Of a DNA stretch of 64,000 bases, positions 34,489-42,948 are shown piece by piece. How positions within the stretch are numbered: position 1 is the stretch's first letter; each line of letters begins with the position of its first letter. The stretch is taken from NCBI GenBank assembly GCA_028287115.1, contig JAQBQF010000307.1, forward strand, positions 28,939 through 92,938. Reading direction: 5' to 3'. Source of the stretch: Myxococcales bacterium (GTDB taxonomy: Bacteria > Myxococcota_A > Polyangia > Haliangiales > Haliangiaceae). Made by a program: the position numbers and the translations under genes. Under the pieces are notes generated by a model. The model was given only the letters and a program-made list of their open reading frames with translations, searched no databases and had not been told where the DNA came from.

Positions 34489-35127
34489 TCACAGCGCGGT
34501 CGCGTAGACCGCCGCGCCCTGTCCGTAGATCGTGACACCGCTGATCGCGCTGCCATCGGTCTGCAGATCGAGCGACGGGTTGTTCGCATCGAGCGACTGT
34601 CCGACTTCGAGCACCTGCGTGCGGCCGTCCAGGTACCTGATCGCGACCTGCTGGATGAACGTCGAGCCACCGTCGGACGTCAGCTCGACGCCGTTGGCTG
34701 CAGCGCCACCGAGACCCAAGAACAGCTGGCCGTTGGTGAACGGCGAGATCGCTTGGCTGACGTAGGTCGGGTGATAGATCGGCTGGTACACCGGCTGATA
34801 GATCGGCCGCTGATAGACCGGGCGAACGTACGGCCGAATGATCGGACGCTCGATGATCGGACGGCGTTGGTTCCAACGTGCCTCGACCTGCGGGCGGCGG
34901 TTCCAGTTGTCGTTCCGCGAGCGCGCGACTTGCCCGCGGTCGAACTGCGCACGGCCGACATTGACAGGCATCTGGTGATCGCGAACGACAGGACGGCTGA
35001 CCGTACGATCGTTGTGATCGACGCTGCGATTTTCGAATCGCTGGCCGTGCATGGGCGACGCGGAAGCCGTCGAAGCGATCGCAGCCGAGCCGAGCACGAG
35101 CGAGGTAAGGAGGGTCTTGAGATTCAT
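34489..35127 (-). CDS. Secreted Pro/Tyr/Arg-rich repeat protein
   Basis: About 212 residues from ATG 35127 (AAGG eight bases upstream). Signal peptide (LLTSLVLGSAAIASTASA), then an Arg/Asn/His-rich segment and a short-period Pro repeat (RPIIERPIIRPYVRPVYQRP, YQPVYQPIYHP), then a ~75-residue globular domain (FLGLGGAAANGVELTSDGG...AIRYLDGRTQVLEVGQSLDANNPSLDLQTDG). The tail resembles small envelope proteins with a surface-binding repeat; the function is unknown. A 15-bp hairpin CTGCGG-TTT-CCGCAG (35213-35227) lies upstream in the divergent spacer. Confidence 0.75.
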   Translation of the reverse strand: MNLKTLLTSLVLGSAAIASTASASPMHGQRFENRSVDHNDRTVSRPVVRDHQMPVNVGRAQFDRGQVARSRNDNWNRRPQVEARWNQRRPIIERPIIRPYVRPVYQRPIYQPVYQPIYHPTYVSQAISPFTNGQLFLGLGGAAANGVELTSDGGSTFIQQVAIRYLDGRTQVLEVGQSLDANNPSLDLQTDGSAISGVTIYGQGAAVYATAL

Positions 35128-35212
35128 AAACACTGCCTTTCGAGCCTTCTAGATTGCAGCGCCTGGGCCAGTCGCAACCACGTGAAATTCCGCCGCAAAC
35201 GGTTCGGCCGTC

Positions 35213-35227
35213 CTGCGGTTTCCGCAG
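35213..35227. promoter_or_regulatory. Inverted repeat CTGCGG-TTT-CCGCAG in a divergent spacer
   Basis: Perfect six-base arms with a three-base centre, 86 bases before the Pro/Tyr-rich gene and 33 bases before the monooxygenase gene. It could be an operator for either. No ligand is known. Confidence 0.35.
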
Positions 35228-35259
35228 CCCGTCTGCCGCATCCGCAGCATCCAAGTGCG

Positions 35260-36477
35260 ATGATGCTGCAAGCGCGCGTGACGACCGTCGGGGTGATCGG
35301 ATGCGGGACCGCCGGTGCGGCGGCAGCACTGCTGCTCTCGCGCGGTGGTTGCAAGGTGACCGTGTTCGAGCGCGTGGCCGACCCGATGCCGGTCGGTGCC
35401 GGCATCATCGTCCAGCCGTCCGGACAGGCGGTGCTCGCTCGCCTCGGACTGCTCGAAGGTATCGTGGCCAAAGGTGCGCGCCTTGATCGACTATTCCTCC
35501 GCACGCCGCGCGGCAAGACGATCGTCGATCTCCACTACGCGAGCGTCGATCCGCGCTGGTTCGGGATCGGGATCCATCGCGGCGTGCTGTTCGAGGCGCT
35601 CTACGAAGCAGCCCGCGCAGAGGTCACGGTCAAGACCGGCTGCGCGGTACGCGGACTCCGGCGCGACGGTGCTCGGACGTTCGTGCGAGCGGACGAGGAG
35701 CACGGACCGTTCGATCTGATCGTGATCGCCGACGGAGCCGTGTCCGAGCTGCGAACCGGCACCGGCAAGACGACGCGCGACCGAGCGTATCCGTGGGGCG
35801 CACTGTGGTTCGTGGCCGAAGATCGGCAAGCGGTGTTCACGCGCGAGCTCCATCAAGTTGCGGCGGGCGCGCAGCGACTCTACGGCGTGTTGCCGACCGG
35901 GCTTGCACCGCGTGGGGACGTGCCGGTGATCAGTCTGTTCTGGAGTCTCGCCGCGCACGAGCTCGAGGCGTGGCGGGCCGGCGGGCTCGACGCGTGGAAG
36001 GCCGAGGTGCGAGCGATCGATCCGCGGATCGCGTTCGTCCTCGATGGGATTCGGTCGCACGAGCAAGTCGTGTTCGCACGCTATCGCGACGTGCAGATGG
36101 CGCGGTGGCACGATGGCCCGATCGTGTTCATCGGCGACGCGGCGCATGCAACGAGCCCGCAGCTCGGTCAGGGCGCGAACCTCGCCCTCGTCGATGCGTG
36201 CGTGCTCGCCGATGCGATCGCACGAGCGCGCTCGGTCGAAGCCGGATTGGTCTCGTACGCGGCCGCGCGCCGCCAGCACCTGCGCCACTACCAGACGATG
36301 GCGCGACTCCTCACGCCGTTCTTTCAATCGGATTCGCGGGTGCTCGGACGCCTTCGCGACTGGGTGTTTCCGATCGCGAACGCGCTGCCGCCGCTCCGCA
36401 ACTTCATGGTCTCGACGATGGCCGGGATGTCGCGCGGCTTCGGCCGCGAGCACCTGGCGCTTCCGCCCACACCGTAG
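35260..36477 (+). CDS. FAD-dependent monooxygenase (aromatic hydroxylase family)
   Basis: 405 residues from ATG 35260. The Rossmann FAD motif GVIGCGTAGAAAALLLSRGG is at about residues 10-29, and the second FAD motif VFIGDAAHATSPQLGQGANLAL at about 288-309. The substrate domain between them (WFGIGIHRGVLFEALYEAA) fits group A flavin monooxygenases of the p-hydroxybenzoate hydroxylase/UbiH type. It should use NAD(P)H and O2 to hydroxylate an aromatic or polyketide substrate; the substrate cannot be read from sequence. A much longer in-frame reading from 34324 crosses the gene on the other strand and is not used. Confidence 0.9.
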   Translation: MMLQARVTTVGVIGCGTAGAAAALLLSRGGCKVTVFERVADPMPVGAGIIVQPSGQAVLARLGLLEGIVAKGARLDRLFLRTPRGKTIVDLHYASVDPRWFGIGIHRGVLFEALYEAARAEVTVKTGCAVRGLRRDGARTFVRADEEHGPFDLIVIADGAVSELRTGTGKTTRDRAYPWGALWFVAEDRQAVFTRELHQVAAGAQRLYGVLPTGLAPRGDVPVISLFWSLAAHELEAWRAGGLDAWKAEVRAIDPRIAFVLDGIRSHEQVVFARYRDVQMARWHDGPIVFIGDAAHATSPQLGQGANLALVDACVLADAIARARSVEAGLVSYAAARRQHLRHYQTMARLLTPFFQSDSRVLGRLRDWVFPIANALPPLRNFMVSTMAGMSRGFGREHLALPPTP

Positions 36478-36551
36478 AGCGGGCGCCAGATCGGCCAAAT
36501 CAGCAAAGCTCGGAGTCTCCATGGTGTGACCTCCTCTGGTAGCTTCGCCGC

Positions 36552-37931
36552 ATGACCGCACCGGCCGCGCGAGGTCTCCTCGAGCTGATCGGCAACACGC
36601 CTCTCGTCCGAATCGGCTGCTTCGAGACCGCGGGGAGCGAGCTGTGGCTGAAGCTCGAGAGTCATAACCCCGGCGGGTCGATCAAAGATCGCATCGGCCT
36701 CTCGATGATCGCTGCGGCCGAGAAGTCCGGCGCCCTTGGGCCGCGCGGTCATCTGATCGAGGCGACCGCCGGCAATACCGGGCTCGGGCTCGCGCTCGTC
36801 GCCGCACTGCGCGGCTATCGGCTGACGCTCGTGATCCCCGACAAGATGAGCCAGGAGAAGGTCACGCACTTGAAGGCGCTCGGCGCCGAGGTGATCTGGA
36901 CGCGCTCCGATGTCGGCAAGGGCCACCCCGCCTACTACCAAGACATGGCGCAGCGGATCGCGCGCGAGACCGGCGCGTACCACATCAATCAGTTCGAGAA
37001 TCCGGCGAACCCGCTCGCGCACGAACAGACGACCGCGCCGGAGATCTGGGAGCAGGTCGAGCAGCGGCTCGATGCGGTCGTGTGCGGTGTCGGCTCGGGC
37101 GGCACGATCACCGGCATCTCGCGCTACTTCGCGGCGAAGGCACCCGCGGTCGAGATCGTGCTTGCCGATCCGAAAGGCTCCGTGCTCGCCGGCTACGTCG
37201 AGACGGGCGTGATCGGCGAGGCCGGCTCGTGGCTCGTCGAGGGCATCGGCGAGGATTTCGTGCCGCCGATCTGCGATCTGTCGCGGGTCACGCGCGCGTA
37301 TACGATCGACGACCGCGACGCCTTCGCGACCGTGCGCACGTTGCTCGCGAAGGAGGGGATCCTCGCCGGCACGTCGAGCGGCGTACTGATCGCGGCCGCG
37401 GCGCAGTACTGCCGGCAGCGCAAGACGCCCGGCCGCGTCGTGACGTTCGTCTGCGACAGCGGCGCGAAGTATCTCTCGAAGGCCTATCGCGACGAGTGGC
37501 TCGCCGATCAAGGCTTGACCACGCGCGAGCGGTTCGGCGACTTGCGCGATGTCGTCGCGCGCCGCTCGGGTCAGCTCGTCGATGTCGCGCCGGAAGATGC
37601 GTTGCGCGTCGCGTACGCGCGGATGCGGCTGCACGACGTCTCCCAGCTGCCGGTGCTCGAGCGCGGCGCGCTGGTCGGCATCGTCGACGAGAGCGATCTG
37701 CTGGTCGCAGCGCTCGTCGGCGATCACGCGTTCGACCGATCGGTCCGCGACGTGATGACGACGAAGATCGAGACGCTCCCGCCGCAGGCGACGATCCAGG
37801 ATCTGGTCGCGGTCCTCGACCGTGGGCTCGTCGGGGTCGTCGTCGACCGCGGAGCGCTGTTCGGAATCGTCACGCGGATCGATCTCGTGAATTATTTGCG
37901 GCGCCGCACCGCACAAGGGGTGATCTCGTGA
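36552..37931 (+). CDS. Cystathionine beta-synthase
   Basis: 459 residues. The N-terminal ~335 residues are a PLP fold-type II enzyme: ELIGNTPLVRI, PLP Lys45 in NPGGSIKDR, ATAGNTGLGLA, the cofactor phosphate loop CGVGSGGTITG and GTSSGVLI. A C-terminal pair of CBS domains (about 340-455, VAPEDALRVAYARMRLHDVSQLPVLERGALVGIV...) makes it the full-length CBS layout rather than a cysteine synthase. It should condense serine and homocysteine; the CBS pair may bind an adenosyl ligand. Its TGA overlaps the GTG of an acyl-CoA synthetase gene (GTGA). Confidence 0.9.
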   Translation: MTAPAARGLLELIGNTPLVRIGCFETAGSELWLKLESHNPGGSIKDRIGLSMIAAAEKSGALGPRGHLIEATAGNTGLGLALVAALRGYRLTLVIPDKMSQEKVTHLKALGAEVIWTRSDVGKGHPAYYQDMAQRIARETGAYHINQFENPANPLAHEQTTAPEIWEQVEQRLDAVVCGVGSGGTITGISRYFAAKAPAVEIVLADPKGSVLAGYVETGVIGEAGSWLVEGIGEDFVPPICDLSRVTRAYTIDDRDAFATVRTLLAKEGILAGTSSGVLIAAAAQYCRQRKTPGRVVTFVCDSGAKYLSKAYRDEWLADQGLTTRERFGDLRDVVARRSGQLVDVAPEDALRVAYARMRLHDVSQLPVLERGALVGIVDESDLLVAALVGDHAFDRSVRDVMTTKIETLPPQATIQDLVAVLDRGLVGVVVDRGALFGIVTRIDLVNYLRRRTAQGVIS

Positions 37932-39520
37932 AGCCAACGATGATGGACGCACAGCTGACGCTCGATTGGATCGCCGATCGCGCGGAGCGCTACAACACCG
38001 ACGGCGAGATCGTCTCGCGACGACCCGACAGGAGCCTGTCGCGCACGACGTACGGGCAGATGATCGGCCGGGCGCGCAAGCTCGCGCGCGCACTCGTCGG
38101 CGCGGGCATCCAGCGTGGAGATCGCGTCGCGACGCTGATGTGGAATCACGCCGAGCACCTCGAGGCGTACTTCGGGATCCCGCTCGCGGGCGCGACGATC
38201 CACACGCTCAACCTTCGGCTTCACCCCGACGAGATCGCATACATCGCGAACGACGCAGGAGATCGGTTCCTGATCGTCGACGACGTGCTGTTGCCGCTCT
38301 ACGAGAAGATCGTCGCCGCGGGCGCGCGCTTCGAACGCGTGTTCGTCGTCGGCGCTGGCGGAGACGGCAGCTACGACAAGCTCCTCGCAGGCGCGCCCGA
38401 TCTCGCGCTCCCCAAGCTCGCCGAGACCGACGCGCTCGGCCTCTGCTACACGAGCGGCACGACCGGCAAGCCGAAGGGCGTCGTGTACTCGCACCGCTCG
38501 TCGCTCTTGCACGTGCTGGTCGCGGCCCTCCCCGACTCGCTCGATTTCAAGCGCTCGATGACGCTCCTGCCGGTCGTGCCGATGTTTCACGTCAACGCCT
38601 GGGGGATTCCGTATATCGCGGCGATGGTCGGCGCGAAGCTGGTGATGCCCGGGCCGTATCTCGATCCACCGAGCGTGCTCGAGCTGATGCAGAACGAGCG
38701 CGTGACGTGCGCCGCCGGTGTGCCGACGATCTGGATCGGGATTCGCGACGCGCTCGATGCCGAGCCAGGTCGCTGGAAGCTTCAGCCCGGTATCAGGATG
38801 GTCGTCGGCGGCTCTGCGGCGCCGGAGCAGTTGATCCGCGACTTCGATCGGCTCGGCCTCAGCTTGCTTCAGGCGTGGGGCATGACCGAGACCTCGCCGA
38901 TCGGCACGGTCGCACGGCTTTCGCCGGAGCTCGAGGCCGCGGATGAAGCGACGCGCTATCGCACGCGCGCCAAGCAAGGCCGACCGGTGCCGCTCGTCGA
39001 TCTGCGCGTGTGCAACGAAGATGGCGAAGTGCCACGCGACGATAAAACCAGTGGCGAAGTTCAGGTCCGCGGTCCGTGGATCTCGGCGAGCTACGTCGGC
39101 GGCCACACCCCCGAGCGCTGGACGGCCGACGGCTACTTCTGCACCGGCGACGTCGCGCGCGTCGACTCGCACGGCTTCATCCAGCTCACCGATCGGATGG
39201 CCGATCTCATCAAGTCCGGTGGTGAGTGGATCGCGACGCAGGAGCTCGAGAACGCACTGATGGGTCATCCTGCCGTTCGCGAAGCCGCGGTGATCGGTGT
39301 CGCTCATCCGAAATGGAGCGAACGGCCTCTCGCTGCCATCGTGCTGAAGCAAGGTGCGAGCTGCACGGCCGACGAGCTCCGCGCATTCCTCGCGCCGAAC
39401 TTCGCGAAGTTCTGGTTGCCCGATGCGTTCGTGTTCATCGATGCGATCCCGCGGACGTCCGCCGGCAAGTTCAAGAAGACCGAGCTTCGCCAGCAGTTCC
39501 GCGACTACCGGTGGACCTAG
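37928..39520 (+). CDS. Acyl-CoA synthetase (fatty-acid--CoA ligase, AMP-binding)
   Basis: 530 residues from GTG 37928, overlapping the stop of the cystathionine beta-synthase gene. ANL-superfamily motifs are complete: P-loop YTSGTTGKPKGVVYSH, MFHVNAWGIPY, GMTETSP, the adenylate-binding YFCTGDVARVD, DLIKSGGEWI and the catalytic Lys in TSAGKFKK. The order and length resemble medium/long-chain ligases of the AlkK/FadD3 type. It should activate a free acid to acyl-CoA. The tight link with a transsulfuration enzyme is unusual. It is a different subfamily from the synthetase in the PHA operon at 49650. Confidence 0.92.
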   Translation: MKPTMMDAQLTLDWIADRAERYNTDGEIVSRRPDRSLSRTTYGQMIGRARKLARALVGAGIQRGDRVATLMWNHAEHLEAYFGIPLAGATIHTLNLRLHPDEIAYIANDAGDRFLIVDDVLLPLYEKIVAAGARFERVFVVGAGGDGSYDKLLAGAPDLALPKLAETDALGLCYTSGTTGKPKGVVYSHRSSLLHVLVAALPDSLDFKRSMTLLPVVPMFHVNAWGIPYIAAMVGAKLVMPGPYLDPPSVLELMQNERVTCAAGVPTIWIGIRDALDAEPGRWKLQPGIRMVVGGSAAPEQLIRDFDRLGLSLLQAWGMTETSPIGTVARLSPELEAADEATRYRTRAKQGRPVPLVDLRVCNEDGEVPRDDKTSGEVQVRGPWISASYVGGHTPERWTADGYFCTGDVARVDSHGFIQLTDRMADLIKSGGEWIATQELENALMGHPAVREAAVIGVAHPKWSERPLAAIVLKQGASCTADELRAFLAPNFAKFWLPDAFVFIDAIPRTSAGKFKKTELRQQFRDYRWT

Positions 39521-39558
39521 CGACACGCGCGCGCGACGAACACGTATAGTGCCGCCGT

Positions 39559-40440
39559 ATGATGGTGGCGCCGCGAACGTTCCTTTGTCCGAGCTGCTCG
39601 AGCCTGGTCTCGCCGCAAGCCGAGCTTTGCCCGATCTGCCAGACGCAGATCCATGCGACGACCGGGATTCCTCCCGAAGAGCTCGAGCAGGTCCGCCGCG
39701 CGGTGAATGACCTGACCGCCGCCGCTGGGGAACCCGCGGATCTCACGGTGCAAGCGAAGAAGTTCAGGACGGCATCACACGTCTGGGGCCTGATCTTCGT
39801 GGCCTGTACCGTCGGCGCCGTGGCGTCCAACCACAATCTGATGCCCCTGACTATCCTCCTCGCGAGCATCGCGGGGATCGTCGCGATGTTTCTGTACATC
39901 AACGATCTCACGGCACCTTCGGTGCGAGGTCGCCGCGCCGGCCTGCAAGCGCTGGCGTGTTACTTCAAGGGCGTCCGTTACCGGCGCTGGGGTGCGGCGC
40001 ATGGCTCGCTGTCATCGATCGCGCGAGCTCGCAACGTCACGGTGCCGAGCATTCCGGAGATGCGTTGCGTCGCTGCGCCGCTGCCGTTCGCGACCGAAAA
40101 GGACGTCAAGAAATACTGGTCGTCGATCATCCATCCCGGTTCGGGCATGTATCGCCGGATCACCGCGCTCAGGTTTCGACATGTTCCCACCACCGATCCC
40201 AACCTCGAGACTTACGTCGTCGACATGGAGATCCAGTACTACCCGACCTGGATCAACTGGTTCGTCCTCGCCGGTGTAATCGTGGCGGTGATCTGCATGC
40301 TGATCCTTCAGCGGACACAGAGGATGAGCTTTCCGGTGACGCTCATCAAGCATCGCTCGCAATGGTGGATGCTGTCGGGCGAGGCCTATCCGCGCATCGA
40401 TCGAGCCCTCATGACCACCGCGGCCGCACTCAGCGCATGA
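39559..40440 (+). CDS. Zinc-ribbon membrane protein of unknown function
   Basis: 293 residues. The N-terminus has a rubredoxin-like zinc ribbon (FLCPSC...LCPICQ: Cys10, Cys13, Cys24, Cys27), then a helical linker, two TM helices (about 76-92 and 95-113), a soluble domain, and a third TM helix (about 233-252) before a short C-terminal segment. I do not recognise the family. It follows the acyl-CoA synthetase by 38 bases, on the same strand. A 7-bp hairpin (40556-40573) lies downstream. Confidence 0.75.
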   Translation: MMVAPRTFLCPSCSSLVSPQAELCPICQTQIHATTGIPPEELEQVRRAVNDLTAAAGEPADLTVQAKKFRTASHVWGLIFVACTVGAVASNHNLMPLTILLASIAGIVAMFLYINDLTAPSVRGRRAGLQALACYFKGVRYRRWGAAHGSLSSIARARNVTVPSIPEMRCVAAPLPFATEKDVKKYWSSIIHPGSGMYRRITALRFRHVPTTDPNLETYVVDMEIQYYPTWINWFVLAGVIVAVICMLILQRTQRMSFPVTLIKHRSQWWMLSGEAYPRIDRALMTTAAALSA

Positions 40441-40555
40441 CGCGATGTGAGTCATGGCTAGGTGCGGCGAGGCAGCGTGAGATCGACGAGGAACGCCCCA
40501 AGACCCGTAGCAACATGGCCTTTCGAACACGGCCCACCGGATAGACCGTCACGGT

Positions 40556-40573
40556 GCGTGAGGTGCCTCACGC
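40556..40573. terminator. Hairpin GCGTGAG-GTGC-CTCACGC
   Basis: Perfect seven-base arms around a GTGC loop, in the 176-base spacer after the zinc-ribbon membrane protein gene and 43 bases before the deacetylase start. The following bases (TCCTTGCCTTGT) are only moderately T-rich, so this is a plausible rather than certain terminator. Confidence 0.45.
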
Positions 40574-40616
40574 TCCTTGCCTTGTAGTAACGCCCGAAAC
40601 CCACTAGACCATGTGA

Positions 40617-41258
40617 GTGGCTACCTCCGTTCGTGCTTTCGTCAAGAACGCGATGTTCGACCGGCTGCCCGGCCTGTTACGTCGCGGCCCGAGCACGACG
40701 AGCCGCGTCGCACTCACCTTCGACGATGGTCCAGACGCGCTGACGCCGCGCTACCTCGACCTGCTCGATGATCTCGGGGTCCCGGCGACGTTCTTCGTGC
40801 TCGGCGAGTTCGCGGCGAAGCGTCCGGAGATGATTCGCGAGTACCTGCGCCGCGGACATCAGGTGGCAGGACACGGCTACGATCACACGCGGTTTACGAA
40901 GCTGTCGCGCCGGCAGCTCCTCGATCAATGCTCGCGCACCGATCAGGCGATCGGCGGTCAGCTCAGCGGTCAGCCTTGGGTGAGGCCGCCGCACGGCTCC
41001 CTCGACGCCGCGTCGATCCTGTCGCTCCGCGCGGCCGGTTACGTCGTCGCGATGTGGTCGGTCGATTCCTGTGACTACGGCGATCACGACCCGGCGCAGC
41101 TCGCAGAGCGGTGCTCGCCCTCGAAGGTCTCCGCCGGGGACGTGCTGCTGTTCCACGAAGGTCAGGAGTGGACGCTCGAGGCGTTGCCGCGGATCGTGAC
41201 AGCACTCCACGCCGCAGGACTCGAGCTCGTCACGATGCACGACTTGTTCGCGCGGTAA
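40617..41258 (+). CDS. Polysaccharide deacetylase (NodB homology domain)
   Basis: 213 residues from GTG 40617. The NodB motifs are clear: TFDDGPD (Asp36, Asp37), the metal His pair in HGYDH (His86, His90), RPPHG, and the late LLFHEG. It should remove acetyl groups from N-acetylated sugars in peptidoglycan, capsule or spore-coat polymer using a divalent metal. There is no obvious signal peptide, so it may act inside or leave by another route. It is not in an operon with a glycosyltransferase. Confidence 0.9.
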   Translation: MATSVRAFVKNAMFDRLPGLLRRGPSTTSRVALTFDDGPDALTPRYLDLLDDLGVPATFFVLGEFAAKRPEMIREYLRRGHQVAGHGYDHTRFTKLSRRQLLDQCSRTDQAIGGQLSGQPWVRPPHGSLDAASILSLRAAGYVVAMWSVDSCDYGDHDPAQLAERCSPSKVSAGDVLLFHEGQEWTLEALPRIVTALHAAGLELVTMHDLFAR

Positions 41259-41412
41259 TACACTCGAGCCGTTGATCGATCCGTGCCCACTCGACCGCGA
41301 CGCGAGCCGATTCCGAAGACCATGGACCGAGCCGAAACCAACTCTCTCTGACCTCGGCGCCTCCGCGCCTTTGCGGTGATCCGGGATCGGTCACACGAGT
41401 GGTAACGGCCCA
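41259..41412. other. Convergent spacer between the deacetylase and phaC genes
   Basis: 154 bases with no gene. It contains CTCGGCGCCTCCGCGCCTTT (41349-41375 region), a type of short GC-rich sequence often scattered between genes in large bacterial genomes. No strong terminator is visible. Confidence 0.3.
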
Positions 41413-42444
41413 CTACGCGAGCCGCGGTGTCAGCCAGGTAGCGAGAGCTGGATACATCTCGCGCACGGCCCGGCTTCCGACGACCGCGCCGACGTGGCCG
41501 CCGGTGACTTCGATGACGTGCGTATCGGTCGAGCCGATGTGATCGAGGAGCGCGGTCGCCGCGGGCGGCGGACAGATCATGTCGCGACTCGCCGTGATCA
41601 CGAGTGTCGGGCACCGGATCTGCGCGAGGTCGACGGCTGCACCGGCAACCCGATGGGTGCCCGAGACGAGCTGATTGGCTTGATAGAGCTCGCTGATGTA
41701 CCGGCGATATGCCTCGCCGGGGAACGGGATGGTGTCGGTGGCCCAGGCGTCGAGCGCGAGAAACGCTTCGCGCGCTCTGGGATCAGTCGCGAGATCCGGC
41801 ATCGCCATCAGCTTGCCGAGATCGAGCGTCGGACGCAGCGCGGTGAAGCCCGCCTGCATCTGCGCCGGTGCGACGTTGCCCGCGTCGGCGACGGCGTTCG
41901 GATCGAACCATTGCGGGTCGACCATCGAGCGCAACATGCCGCCTCGCGAGAAATCGATCGGAGCGGCGAGCGTGACGAGTGCGGCGAACTGTTCCGGATG
42001 CTGCGAGGCGTAGATCGCGGTGAGCGTGCCACCCATGCAGTAGCCGAGCACGCCGAGGCGCTCGGACTTGGTCTCGCGAAGCACTCGCCTGACGGCGCGC
42101 CCGAGTCGCGCAAGTACCGCTTCCCAATCGAGATAGCGGTCTTCCGCTTCGGGCACGCCCCAGTCGAGACACCACACGTCGAGCTTGGCGCCAACCAGCG
42201 CCTCGACGAGGCTCGCGCCCGGCCGGAGGTCGAGCACGTACCAGCGATTGATCAAAGATGGAATCAAGAGGAGCGGCTTGCCCGTGCGACTCGCCGCTCC
42301 GAACCGATAGAGCTTCGCGCCGCCTTCCAACTTGAATTCCTCGCGAGGGGTCTGCGCGAGACGCGGTGCCTTCGCGCGCGGGATCCCGATTGCATCGGTC
42401 CACGCCTCTGCGATCACGTTGGGAAGGCGGAACAGCTCTTCCAT
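41413..42444 (-). CDS. phaC: Class III-type polyhydroxyalkanoate synthase, first copy
   Basis: 343 residues, the size of class III PhaC catalytic subunits. The lipase-like box GYCMGG gives nucleophile Cys136; the acid is Asp288 (ITASRDMICPP) and the base His317 (VTGGHVGAVV). The block LLIPSLINRWYVLDLRPGAS is nearly identical to that of the second phaC at 51293. It polymerises (R)-3-hydroxyacyl-CoA into granules. It starts two bases after the phasin-like gene's stop, so phasin and synthase are one transcript from the promoter at 42790-42818. Class III enzymes need a PhaE partner; the nearest candidate is encoded at 49364. Confidence 0.92.
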   Translation of the reverse strand: MEELFRLPNVIAEAWTDAIGIPRAKAPRLAQTPREEFKLEGGAKLYRFGAASRTGKPLLLIPSLINRWYVLDLRPGASLVEALVGAKLDVWCLDWGVPEAEDRYLDWEAVLARLGRAVRRVLRETKSERLGVLGYCMGGTLTAIYASQHPEQFAALVTLAAPIDFSRGGMLRSMVDPQWFDPNAVADAGNVAPAQMQAGFTALRPTLDLGKLMAMPDLATDPRAREAFLALDAWATDTIPFPGEAYRRYISELYQANQLVSGTHRVAGAAVDLAQIRCPTLVITASRDMICPPPAATALLDHIGSTDTHVIEVTGGHVGAVVGSRAVREMYPALATWLTPRLA

Positions 42445-42446
42445 GC

Positions 42447-42764
42447 TCAGGCTCCGACGCCCATCTTGCGAGCTGCCTCGGCGCCGAGCTTGCGCGCCTG
42501 CTGCGAGAGCTGCGCGCTATAGGCGATCGCGTCCTGGGTCAGCTGCGCCCAGTTCGCGACGCTCGCCTGCGCCTTGGCGTACATCTGCGCCTCGAGCGCG
42601 GCGTACTCCTCCGTGAACGCCTGCGCGCGCGCCTGCGCGTCGGCAAACATCTTGTGGAACGTCTGCTGCGCGGTCGTCCACGCGGTCATCGGATCGAACG
42701 AGGCGAACGGGGTGTGGGTGGCTTCGGTCTTCGGGGTGGGGTTCTGGGTCTCTGTTTTGGACAT
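42447..42764 (-). CDS. Phasin-like protein
   Basis: 105 residues from ATG 42764, with GGAGA eight bases upstream; other in-frame starts at 42779 and 42842 have no ribosome site. After a Thr/Pro-rich start, the protein is helical and Ala/Gln-rich (WTTAQQTFHKMFADAQARAQAFTEEYAALEAQMYAKAQ...ARKLGAEAARKMG), typical of granule-associated phasins. It precedes phaC by two bases. Expected role: coating PHA granules and assisting the synthase. Confidence 0.85.
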   Translation of the reverse strand: MSKTETQNPTPKTEATHTPFASFDPMTAWTTAQQTFHKMFADAQARAQAFTEEYAALEAQMYAKAQASVANWAQLTQDAIAYSAQLSQQARKLGAEAARKMGVGA

Positions 42765-42789
42765 GTTCGGGGTCTCCATTTCGAAAGGC

Positions 42790-42818
42790 ACCCTAAGGTC
42801 GAGATCGGGACGTGTCAA
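42790..42818 (-). promoter_or_regulatory. Sigma-70-type promoter of the phasin-phaC operon
   Basis: On the minus strand TTGACA (42818-42813), a 17-base spacer and TAGGGT (42795-42790). It has the same layout as the promoter of the plus-strand PHA operon at 45003-45031 (TTGACA, 17 bases, TAGCGT). Confidence 0.65.
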
Positions 42819-42828
42819 TGCCGAATTG

Positions 42829-42842
42829 TTGCGGCGCAGCAA
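42829..42842. promoter_or_regulatory. Candidate PhaR box upstream of the phasin promoter (TTGCTGCGCCGCAA on the minus strand)
   Basis: The 14-mer reads TTGCGGCGCAGCAA on the plus strand and contains TTGC-N3-GCAG, close to the CTGC-N3-GCAG pattern described for PhaR in Rhodobacter. It ends ten bases upstream of the phasin -35. An identical 14-mer occurs at the promoter of the six-gene PHA operon (44980-44993), in the same orientation relative to the promoter. Binding by PhaR is inferred. Confidence 0.55.
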
Positions 42843-42910
42843 TGCGCATGTTGCGCACGACCCGCAACTAGCTGTTTATGCGGGACCGATCGCAGGCGCA
42901 CAATTTTCTC

Positions 42911-42925
42911 TATTGCAATGCAATA
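42911..42925. promoter_or_regulatory. Perfect palindrome TATTGCAATGCAATA with TTGC-N3-GCAA core
   Basis: Seven-base arms around one A, 24 bases before the MFS transporter ATG. Its core TTGC-AAT-GCAA fits the same half-site and 3-base spacing as the candidate PhaR boxes, and its centre is 84 bases from the box at 42829. It may control the transporter or cooperate with the other box. Confidence 0.5.
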
Positions 42926-42948
42926 TGATCTTCAGTTACTCGATCGTC

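Noticed and set aside
34324..35259. In-frame N-terminal extension of the flavin monooxygenase
   Set aside because: It runs antisense through the Pro/Tyr-rich secreted protein gene, and the FAD motif starts right after ATG 35260.
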